Below are positions 56,381 to 64,000 of a stretch of 64,000 bases of DNA, piece after piece. The notes beneath the pieces are model-generated. The model was given only the letters and a program-made list of their open reading frames with translations. It was not told the origin of the DNA and ran no database searches. Position 1 is the first letter of the stretch; the number at the start of each line of letters is the position of its first letter. Both the position numbers and the translations under genes were made by a program. Origin of the DNA: Hsuehochloa calcarea (taxonomy: Eukaryota > Streptophyta > Magnoliopsida > Poales > Poaceae); assembly GCA_036346395.1 (NCBI GenBank), contig CM070602.1, positions 22,391,098 through 22,455,097 of the forward strand. Direction: 5' to 3'.

Positions 56381-57517
56381 AAATTTTCAATTAATTCCCT
56401 CACTCGATTAATATTCTCTCTAATCGATATTCGGGGTATTACAATGGCACGACACATTGACAAGACGACGACGAGGCTCGGGTTAATCTGGCAACGGCGA
56501 ATGGCGGTGCTTCACTGGTGGCAAATGCGTGCACGGGGTATAATAGGTTATTGCGTAAGCACATACCGGTACTGGTATTGGCACGGAAGGTCGTCGGAGT
56601 TGGTCGAAATCGATGACAAAGCGGTGGAGCAGATGCGTCTATTGTCAACGACAAACACCGGTGTCACCTCGTGGTCGTGAAGGGGTGCTAGAGATAGCTC
56701 TGGTGACAACGAAGACGATGGCGTGGTCGACGACAACGAGGCGACGAAGACGACGCGAAATCTGAAGAAACGAGTGGCGATGGCGAAACCCTAAAACTTC
56801 CAATGAGACAGCGCTAAAGCTCGAGGGGTGCAGCAGCTTGGCTTTCGGGGTCAGGACAAGAAGGCGAACCTAGGGGTCCAATTTATAGGCCTCGGGCGTA
56901 CCAGATTCGGAAATCCACAAATCGAGTCCGAAACGAACACGATGCAATCTCAGGGATAGAGAGGGATACGAGATACAATTTTAACTGAAATGGGTGCAGG
57001 AAAGATAGAGATATGATCCTACGCATTTTCTAGATAGGGTTTAGCTGGAGATATCTCGTGGTCGTACGCGGCATCGAGCTCCGACAATGGTAGAAGCGGT
57101 CGAAGGCGACGACTACGCAAGGACGATGGGAAAGGGCTATGACCACCTGACAGGCAGGGCTCACCTGGTGTGAGAGAAAAGGCTGGGAAGGAATGGGCTC
57201 TGGCCCGACACTGTTCTGAGATTTTAAATATATTTTCCTTTTTAGAAATTACAGAAAAGGCACATAGCAAATGGAAAATAGCAAATGAACTCGAATTTTT
57301 TTTAAGAAAATCTAGAAAATATATCCAAGCACATAGAACCCAAATAAAATAGTTTTGATGATTGTTGAGGTTGTTATTAATCATATTAAATTATTTTGAT
57401 ACTGAAAGTCCATGTTAAGCTTTATTAAAATTCAAATAAAATCCAAAGATTAAATTTTCCAACTACTAACTATTTAAAAGATTTTTAAAGATCAGAAATT
57501 TGGGATGTTACAGCTAC

Positions 57518-59673
57518 CTCATCCCAAAAGTGTTACCTGCACCCCCCCTTTATTGCACGATCACTCGCCTCAGCGTAAAACTATTTTGTTTAACCAAACC
57601 AATGACAATCTCTGTCATAGCACAAAATTTTATAACAGTGGCATCACACCACAATTTGTACAATAGTAGCATCGCTCCACAATTGCACATTAGTGGTATT
57701 GCACCATAATTCCATATATCATTAAGTCAAATTATCATTATTGAACATGTGACATGACCCCATCATAACTAAACATGACTAAACATCTCTATGATAGCCC
57801 ATGTTGGTGATACAAGTATGTCCAACTAGTAATGACTATCCTATGGTGACAAAGGATTCATGGTATTCAAATAATCAATGGTGGCACAATGACAAATAGG
57901 TGATTAACTACTCCCAAAAGCAGTTGATATAAATGTAGCATGTAACTTAATATAAAACAAGATACTTTTGAAAACATATATTCAATATGATCAATGGATT
58001 ATGACTTGCCTTGGCCTTACTCAGTTACCACACTTTAGTCTTCAAAACTTGTTCCTGCTCTTGCTCCTTGAAACAAATCATCTAAATGAGAAAGAGATAA
58101 CAGACGAAACACAAAATAAATCCAAAAGAAAAATGAATAAACTCCAAAAACAACAAAACCAACTCTAAAAGAAAGAGACCAATTTTATATGAATTCAGGA
58201 ACTTGAACGGGTTGAATCGGAGTTCGGGCGAAGGAGAACGGACTCTCGAAGATTTAAATCTAAGAAAAAGATAGATAAAACACTATTTCAAATTTTAGAA
58301 TTTTCTTTCAAAAGGAAATTATGGATTACTGCATCAGCATGATGTCAGCAAGGAAAAAGAATTTTGATTGAATTAAATTTCTAAGGAAAAAGAAATTGAA
58401 TACATTGGCATGTGGGCCATGGTCTATAGACTAGGTCCACGGAAGAAGGATCTATGACGCATAGTGCACTGGGTTCACAGAACAAGGCTGACAGATGGGG
58501 TCCACACGGCAGTGACTTGGTTCACAGTGAACCAAGTTCGTGCACTAGGACTTGGGATTGTGCCACGTCAGCGATGACGTAAGGTGACATGCGGCGGTAG
58601 GGCTGAGGTGGCAAACACATGGCAAGACATGCAAGCTCACGTGCTGAGGTGGCTGTTGACGAGGACGACACGCGATGGCGATAGCACACGGTGACCGAAG
58701 GTCGATGGCGAGCGGCAGTGCAACACCAGCGACGATGGATCTAGTGAACGGCGGCGACTCAGGGGGCATGGAAGGGCGTACAAGAATGAGGAGGCGATGA
58801 TGGACTCACCGGAACTTGCGCTGGGGCGAGAGGATGACAGAGGCGACCGCGGCGAGAGTTGAGGGGTGACAGCGCACAGCCTTTGATGAAGTCGGTGTTC
58901 TGACAGCACTTCAGCGAAACAAATGGAAGGGCATAGTAGATTAGGGTGACGCGATCTCGATGGCAGTGGCGGCGACGGACGAGGACCACGGACGGTGGTC
59001 CAACATGACGACGACGACAACGGTCTTGAAGCTCCAGTCCTGGCGACTTGACGACGAGAACGAGGACAACGGCTAGGGCTTCGGGGTGCGGCGCGACGCA
59101 AGGATGAGGAAACCAAGGGGCCGGTGAGCTTTTAAAGGCGACGAAGAGGTGATTGAAATGGACACGGCAGCAAAGTCGTATTGGAGGCGGAGACAAAACC
59201 GACGCCAAGACAGACACATCTGACAAGCAGGTCGCACACGCCGGTGACAAAGAAGAACGTGGTAGCCGCGGTGGCCGTGTGGCGCCGTCGAGGCCACTGG
59301 TTAGGCGGGCTAGGCTGGCTACGGCACGATTATGGGCGAAGCAACAGGGAATGATTGGGCTGAAAGAAAAGATTGAGCCCAAGAGACATTTTGGATATTT
59401 AATTGGCTTTTTAATTTCAGAAAAGAGATTATGTCTAAGAGGGCTCAAAGAAATAGCAAATAAACTCCAAAAATTCTAAGAAAATTCTAGAAAATACTCT
59501 AGAACTCAAAGAACCCAAATAAAATAGTTTTGAATTTCACTAAAATTTAGATTATTCACATTAAATGATTTTAATTTATGAAAATTCAAATTAATCTTTA
59601 ACTTAAACAAGAAAAATCAAATGGTTATTTTATTTTTAAAGTCTTAAAAAGACTCCAAATTTGGGAAGTTAAA
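57518..59673 (-). repeat. Long LTR, minus strand ('D2')
   Basis: The minus-strand start near 59673 reads TTTAACTTCCCAAATTTGG (TGTAAC mutated). AT-rich U3 to 59385, TATA-like CTTTTAAAGG at 59129, GC-rich leader to about 58540, then GTGGGGTCCACA-like text, CCAAG/GCAAGT at 58010 and CACTCGCCTCAGCG near 57560. It matches 1-1221 in order. The frames of 108-229 codons at 58637-59479 lie on both strands of the leader and are not credible genes. Confidence 0.7.
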
Positions 59674-60131
59674 GTATATTCGTGAGATTGTGGAAAGAAC
59701 TTCTGCCTAACTCGCTGGGTAATCGGGCACAACCATGTGTGACCTTTAAATGGCGGACCTGGATCCTCTCATGTAATGCAGAGGATCACTGCTTAAATAG
59801 CGAAATATGTCTATAGCGATTTACAGTAGCCATAAAACACTGTAGTGATTGACCTAAGTCTTTGCTTTTCGATCAGACGGCAGAGACAAACTCCTAATGC
59901 ATGTCACTATAGATCATCTGCATTAAACCTACATTTAACCCTTCAATACATAGGTTCCCTTTCCCCACCTGGCATTTCCTATTAATAGGTGGATTTGCAT
60001 CCTCTGACATTCCACTGGGAATATCACGATTGGAATGTCACGGGTGAACAGTGTCAAGATATTCCCAAGATCTGAGTCATCGAATCGAAAAACAACGGAC
60101 GATGCCAATTGCTACCGTTGTTGCAATACTT
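59674..60131. other. Unassigned intergenic DNA
   Basis: No coding or repeat signature. GGAATATCACGATTGGAATGTCAC near 60017 holds a short direct repeat. It could be promoter-distal DNA of the gene to the right. Confidence 0.45.
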
Positions 60132-60540
60132 TTAGGCTCTGTTTGTTTATGCTTAGGCTTTTTGGCTTATAGCTTAAAGCCAGATTTTTAGCTTAATCAG
60201 CTTATAAGCCTCTCAGCTTTTAAGACAACCTTTGGTATTTGATAATCTAGCTTTTTATAGGATATTGGCTTATTGAGTTATGTGCGAAGGATAAAAAGTA
60301 TAAATTGCCCTTGAGAGTTTGAAGGATGTTTTTAGGGGTGAATTTAAACTTATTTTTGCATGGGGTTTGTAAATATGACGATACGTGCAAGTTGTAAATA
60401 CAAAACAAAAAAGATTTTGCTCGTTCGTGCATGTATTAATTTTAGACATTGCGTAATGAAAGATATTAATATAGAAAGATATGTATTAGCCAACCAAACA
60501 AAATAATATTCGATCATATCATATTAATGTAATCTTTCCA

Positions 60541-60750
60541 CTGTCCCACATAGGTAATTATAGCTCCATATTTCCTCAAAGCACCAGCTGCAACTTTACG
60601 ATTGACATCATTATCATCCACAACTAGAATGTGTTTGCCTGTTAGTACACTTCAAAGAACCAAAGATTGATCTCTAATCTTCTCATGAAGTAATATTTTT
60701 GACGGCTTCTCTCGAGAACTAACATTAAAGTCATCTACATTTGTCCCTGA
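60541..60750 (-). pseudogene. Receiver domain fragment of a hybrid histidine kinase
   Basis: Minus-strand translation gives KHILVVDDNDVNRKVAAGAL and RKYGAIITYVGQ, a response-regulator receiver start with the acidic Asp pair and the NRKVAAGAL(R/K)KYGA text seen in plant cytokinin-receptor-type kinases. Upstream, in frame except for one TGA, is DDFNVSSREKPSKILLHEKI and a short run to VLTGK, matching the stretch that precedes the receiver in that family. The phospho-acceptor Asp region further on is absent. It is a captured fragment, not a gene. Confidence 0.75.
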
Positions 60751-60879
60751 CCAGATGTGGCATCACTGATAGCCAGCACTTAAGGACTTAATAGTCTCAT
60801 TGAGTGTCAATAAGAAGAAACATGGTAGAAAATCAAAACTACATAGTTGTTATTGTCAATAAGATGAAACATGGTACCC

Positions 60880-61132
60880 AGTCAAAACTAACATTCATAG
60901 AATTCCCTACAAGATTTGTAATAATTTGCCGAAACTGCCATGGATCCCTAATCAGAACATCTGGCACTTGATCAGATACAAGTACCTCCAACTACCCTCA
61001 CAAAAATAACATATTACTTCAGGTTCCAATGTCCCATTGCATTCAAAAAATATCTTCAGAGTTCAAAGAATATAGATTAGGTCTCACCCCTATGCCTTTA
61101 ACCTGTGATTTTTCAGAGAACATAGATACATT
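60880..61132 (-). pseudogene. Histidine kinase ATPase-domain fragment with a retained intron
   Basis: Minus strand: FSEKSQVKGI (61132-61090), about 110 bp of non-coding DNA bounded by GTGAGACC and TTTTTGTGAG, then SDQVPDVLIRDPWQFRQIIT and NLVGNSM (60976-60892). The latter is the N-box of a HATPase_c domain, with the catalytic-box Asn in NLVGNS. The order FSEKS, N-box, receiver follows cytokinin-receptor-type hybrid kinases. The intervening piece looks like an intron, which would mean capture as DNA, not as a cDNA copy. RDPWQF in place of the usual GDPGRF suggests decay. Two 40-bp repeats with AGAAACATGGTA text lie at 60807 and 60856. Confidence 0.72.
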
Positions 61133-61364
61133 TCAACCTTAGTCAGTCACTATTTAGACTTTAGATTACTTCACAAGTTACCAGATTGTGCCTGCCATTT
61201 GTAAAAGAAAAAAGAAAAAAAACTGCAGAGTTGCAAGTATGTTCTAAATGCTAATTATGCTGGCATGTCTTGGATAGCTTGATAATTAAACCTTGCCCCA
61301 AACATAACCAGATGCTATCTACCAGTGATCTACTACAGTAATTTGGCCCTTCTCACAAGGGAAT

Positions 61365-61690
61365 TACGCTGGGGAGGGAGCGTGAGTCGTGGGAGGAGCG
61401 GTGGCCCGTCGGGGAGGGGGGAGGAGATCGGCGGTGGCGTTGGGGAGGGCGGCGGCGGGGAGGAGGAGGCTGCAGCGTCGGGGAGGAACCGGGGGAGAGG
61501 CGGCGCGCGAGGAGGGAGGAGCGGCGGCAAGGCTGGGGAGGGGAGGAGCAATGGAGGTGTTGGGGGGAGGGAGGCGGCGCCGTCGGGGGATGGGAGGAGA
61601 TCGGCGGTGGCGGGGGAGGGGAGGGGGAACCGAAGGGAAGGGGGTGGGGCGACGGAACAACGAAAAAACGAAATGATTGGGATTTATATA
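61365..61690. other. GC-rich block inside the TIR element
   Basis: GGGGAGG and GGCGGCG-rich on the plus strand. Open frames on both strands (Gly/Arg-rich or Pro-rich) overlap and show no domain. It may be a captured leader or first exon. Confidence 0.4.
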
Positions 61691-62149
61691 CAATGATATT
61701 TCGTGGGTAATTTCAATGAACTTCAGTGGCACTGTTATTCCATTCCGTAAAAGTCAAAAAAAGCACATCTCCTACGGCTTATGACTTTTAGGCTTAAGCT
61801 TTTTATAAACTGCATAAAAAAATCACCCTTTGTTTAGATTTAAACTTTTTGCTTATAAATTAAAGAAAAAACCTAAACAAGCAGGATCTTAGTACAGTGC
61901 AAATCTGAGTCTCAGCCTCTCATTTTCGATCCGACGTCTCTCATGACAGGAATGTAAGAGGATACCTTTAGTCCGCCCAAAATGAAAGCTGTATGTTTCC
62001 ACGAGTTCACCAACACAGCTCCACTGGCGCTGGCGCAGCGGAGCGACCGCAGCCTTGAGACGCTCCGAGAGGAAGGAGCGGCGAAGCAGGCGGCTTTACT
62101 ACCAAAAGAAGCCCACCACGGCCCATAAACATCAAGGCCGTCTCTCCCC

Positions 62150-62335
62150 CGAATCGCACGTCTCCACGGCTGCAGCTCTCCTCTCACCAGTACTCAGTGC
62201 TCACACACGGCTTCCCTCTCTCCATCCCTCTCCTAGGGTTTCGTTTCGTCCCTCTCGCCGAGCTCCGGCCCCGACCCCGACCGACGCCGCCGCGGAGAGA
62301 AGGCGGCGCCTCCCCCTCCTCGCGCCCACCACCAG
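62150..62335 (+). other. Probable 5' untranslated exon of a host gene
   Basis: A C/T-rich text with CTCTCTCCATCCCTCTCC and CTAGGGTTTCG, then CCGACGCCGCCGCGG, ends CACCACCAG/GTCACG, a good plant splice donor at 62335/62336. The composition changes sharply to T-rich, intron-like DNA after it. This is the usual form of grass leader exons. The coding exons lie beyond the window or beyond the hAT element, so the product is unknown. The open frame at 62055-62348 has no recognisable domain. Confidence 0.5.
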
Positions 62336-62960
62336 GTCACGCCTCTAGATCCCTCGCCACCCCCTCCACCGATTCCTCTGGAAGGTTCTTTGCCGCAGTC
62401 GTTTTCTCTCCAATCTTTTCTAGTTTTCTTTGCTAAATTTTACCTTTTCTTTCTTTTTTTCGTTTCGAAGAAGCTTGGTTGGGTGCCTGTTGATTTGGAA
62501 CTCTGGGTATATTTCTTGTTCTCCGGAATTTATCTGGGTTACGTATGCCCCGGTTCGAGAGGGTTTTATACGTATGGGTTCTTGCAAGATTAGTCGAGTG
62601 TTAATTAAGCTACCCGTACTGTCTCGTACTCCTCGTCAGTTCCGTCGGGAAAATTCTTGTAGGATTTTCATGTGTTGATGCGCGGATTATTTAGCCTTTC
62701 TGGTTTAGTTCCTCTAGAATTTCATGTTTAGGTAGCAAGTAGTCTTTTCACTTGTACTGATTAGATCCTCTAGATGCTCGAAATTTTACATTCTTCTATA
62801 TTACTATCGCTCAATTTTAGAGTTTTGTGATACTAGTTATTTTTATTTAGGTGTTTGATTTTTTTTTTGTTGCTTTGGGCTCGTTTTGTTTTGAGAAAAA
62901 TCGAAATGTGCCTGGTTTTGATATATACCACAACAAAATCCCGGTCCACTTTAATACCAC
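62336..62960 (+). other. Intron-like DNA after the leader exon
   Basis: T-rich sequence with long TTTTTTCTTTT and TTTTTTTTTGTTGC runs and no frame of interest. It seems to be the first part of an intron interrupted by the hAT element that follows. Confidence 0.4.
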
Positions 62961-62965
62961 TGAAA

Positions 62966-63032
62966 TAGGCGCTAGGCGGGCGGTGGGTGGCCGCCTAGCG
63001 CCTAGGGCGCCTAGACGGGGGCCTAGGCGGGC
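62966..63032 (-). repeat. End region of an hAT element: GCGCCTAGG-rich repeats
   Basis: TAGGCGCTAGGCGGGCGG, CCGCCTAGCGCCTAGGGCGC and CCTAGGCGGGC repeat as inverted and direct copies. Such text borders a large hAT family in grass genomes. The exact terminus and 8-bp duplication were not resolved. Confidence 0.55.
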
Positions 63033-63327
63033 GAACAAAATTGAAAGCCAAGTAAGAGGGATGAACACAAAATAGCAAGCATCAGTTCAAGCTTATGTAT
63101 ATGTTACACGTATGTATGTATATGTGTAATTATGTAAGAAGAAATGTTACTTTGGTAACTTGGTGATGCAAATATATTTGAATTTTGAAGACTTGATGTA
63201 GTGACCTTCATGAGTTGTCAATTGATGACTTGATGCAATAAATAGTCCATAAGTTCTCACAAATAAAACAAGTAAGCGAAATATAAATAGAGTTGTATGA
63301 TAAATTGATGATCAAATGAGTGAATGA

Positions 63328-64000
63328 CTAGTCATCTTCTTCCTCATAATTTTTGGTTAGAATCACTTCTTCTTGGTCGGACTCATACTCAATTTCCTCC
63401 TCATTGACCTCCTCCTCTTCTTCGGTATCGGACTTGAAATCTTCTTCGTGAAGTTGTCTCACTCTTGCGCTCTTACGAAGTTCTAAGACCTCATTAGCCC
63501 CACATGCTTCTTCAATTACCTTCCATGTAAGCCCTGTAGCGGGCTCAACATCTTGATCATCATCTCCACCTTCAATTAACCACCCTTGAGCTTCATTAGC
63601 TTCGAAACCTATAATGGGATCTATGTTCTTCTTCTCTCTCTTCTCTTTTTTGTTCCTCAATTTGGCATTGTATTGAACATAGACTAGATGGTTAAGGCGG
63701 TCAATATCTAATTTATTTCTTTTCTTTGTATGTATCTACGAAATACAAAGTAAAGTATAGTTAGCTAAATGTAACGTTCTAATGTAGATATTAAGAATTC
63801 AAACTTAACTCTTTATTCTTTAGAGAAGTTTAGAGACTAACTAACCCCTTCAAAAGTGCTCCAATTTCTTTCACAACCGGATGAACTAGATGTCAATGAG
63901 AGGATCTTTATGGCCATTTTTTGTAATACGGGAACTTTACATCCATAAGTAGACCACCATTTAGCTGCATATTAGGAACAAGAAAACAATTAGTACAAGA
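63328..64000 (-). pseudogene. hAT transposase, C-terminal exons (continues past the window)
   Basis: Minus strand. The exon at about 63964-63846 codes AKWWSTYGCKVPVLQKMAIK, then ILSLTSSSSGCERNWSTFEG, the hAT dimerisation domain with the invariant CERNWS box. A 110-bp intron (63845-63736, GTTAG...TCGTAG) leads in phase to IHTKKRNKLDIDRLNHLVYV, QYNAKLRNKKEK and DPIIGF. It ends in an acidic tail of about 60 residues rich in Glu/Asp, stop at 63328. A likely acceptor (ATGCAG) precedes the first exon. No stop or shift breaks the visible part, so it may be a working gene. The catalytic and zinc-finger parts lie to the right of the window. It is marked pseudogene only because it is partial here. Confidence 0.8.

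Larger units (their letters stand above)
52834..56443 (-). repeat. Relic of a family-C-like LTR, minus strand, mostly deleted
   Basis: It begins on the plus strand with TGTAACACCCTGGCTATTCGG, which mirrors the end of LTR 48738-50851, and ends CGGGGTATTACA. GTGGC (52829-52833) and ATGGC (56444-56448) look like a duplication with one mismatch. Only about 300 bp of LTR remain (52834-53078 and 56381-56443). A copia relic fills the middle, so a deletion took most of the LTR and one end of the copia element. Confidence 0.65.
51901..57512 (-). repeat. Long LTR, minus strand ('D3'), with nested LTR and copia relics
   Basis: The minus-strand start is TGTAACATCCCAAATTTCTG at 57512. It has U3 to about 57170, TATA near 56878-56888, GC-rich leader to 56449, then an interruption by 52834-56443. 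The rest is 52828-51901, with a hairpin array and CAAG/GCAAGT at 52009. The far end is not clear; the text runs into short repeats before 51900. GCTAC follows at 57513-57517. Confidence 0.65.
60135..61888. mobile_element. PIF/Harbinger-like TIR element carrying gene fragments
   Basis: Ends GGCTCTGTTTGTTTA and, in reverse, GATCCTGCTTGTTTA form a terminal inverted repeat with several mismatches. They are flanked by TTA (60132-60134 and 61889-61891), the target choice of PIF/Harbinger elements. Subterminal stretches rich in GCTTATAAGCC and GCTTTTTGGCTTATAG occur at both ends. The 1.75 kb interior holds parts of a histidine kinase gene and a GC-rich block, and no transposase. Superfamily assignment is tentative. 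Confidence 0.55.

Noticed and set aside
51132..57517. GCTAC at 51132-51136 and 57513-57517 as the target duplication of LTR D3
   Set aside because: The text across 51137 (GCTACTGACAACGATACCATG) looks continuous with an older LTR relic, and TGACAACG does not resemble the end of any related LTR. A chance 5-bp match is likely.
58637..59479. Open frames of 74-229 codons in LTR D2
   Set aside because: They overlap on both strands of a GC-rich LTR leader; composition alone explains the lack of stops.
1..59673. D1 and D2 as the two LTRs of one giant element
   Set aside because: Their starts differ (TGTAATATCCC and TTTAACTTCCC), no PBS or PPT adjoins either, and the DNA between is a mix of unrelated elements.
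61325..61732. Gly-rich (+) and Pro-rich (-) frames of about 95-123 codons
   Set aside because: Low-complexity GC text inside the TIR element; no conserved motif or start context.
60135..61888. hAT origin for the TIR element
   Set aside because: No 8-bp duplication is visible, while TTA flanks both ends, which fits PIF/Harbinger better.

Overview
The window is nuclear DNA of a flowering plant, almost certainly a grass (Poaceae). It has nested long-LTR Ty3/gypsy retrotransposons primed by initiator tRNA-Met, a CRM-type chromovirus whose LTR begins inside the pol reading frame, a Tekay/Del-type chromovirus, a SIRE-like Ty1/copia remnant, an hAT transposase with introns, and a GC-rich untranslated leader exon of grass type. 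I cannot name the species. No tRNA, rRNA, CRISPR or prokaryotic operon is visible. About 92% is transposable element, and no complete host gene is present.

Layout. The left 47 kb is one nested pile. An old minus-strand LTR (1-1221 and 46387-47264) was split by a plus-strand solo LTR (1222-46381, true length about 3.5 kb). That LTR was in turn split by: a CRM-like element (1983-33647, TSD GGCAC); a poorly bounded insertion (about 34405-35640); a solo LTR (37281-42393, TSD GAAGA) that carries a same-family solo LTR in reverse orientation (37483-40061, TSD TTTGG); and a reverse copy of its own family (42637-46274). The CRM-like element holds a 4.6 kb solo LTR inside integrase (3519-8073, TSD TTAGT) and a 19.5 kb non-coding element inside reverse transcriptase (9743-29259, TSD TCTAT). 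That element holds a Tekay-type element (13433-24784, TSD TATGC). The deepest path has five layers.

From 47.3 to 59.7 kb are unassigned DNA, a solo LTR with TSD GTTAC (48738-50851), two more minus-strand long LTRs, a reverse LTR relic (52834-56443) and a copia relic with reverse transcriptase deleted (53079-56380). From 59.7 kb the sequence becomes more gene-like: a TIR element with TTA duplications (60135-61888) holds pieces of a hybrid histidine kinase gene; a probable 5' untranslated exon and first intron of a host gene follow (about 62150 onward, + strand); and an hAT element in reverse orientation fills the end (about 62960-64000).

How the parts relate. Nearly every long LTR, although sequences differ between families, has the same plan: AT-rich U3, TATA box, GC-rich leader, an AAG/GCAAGT box, a stem-loop of the form TGAGT...ACTCA, a pyrimidine tract ending in AG about 24 nt later, and then 350-414 bp to the LTR end. 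I read this as a leader intron carried within the LTR, with its branch site in the stem-loop; this is the main novel candidate here. A caution: differences between paired LTRs of the two youngest elements are mostly small indels at CNG/CG sites and homopolymers, which looks like consensus error at methylated cytosines, so the broken reading frames there may not be biological.
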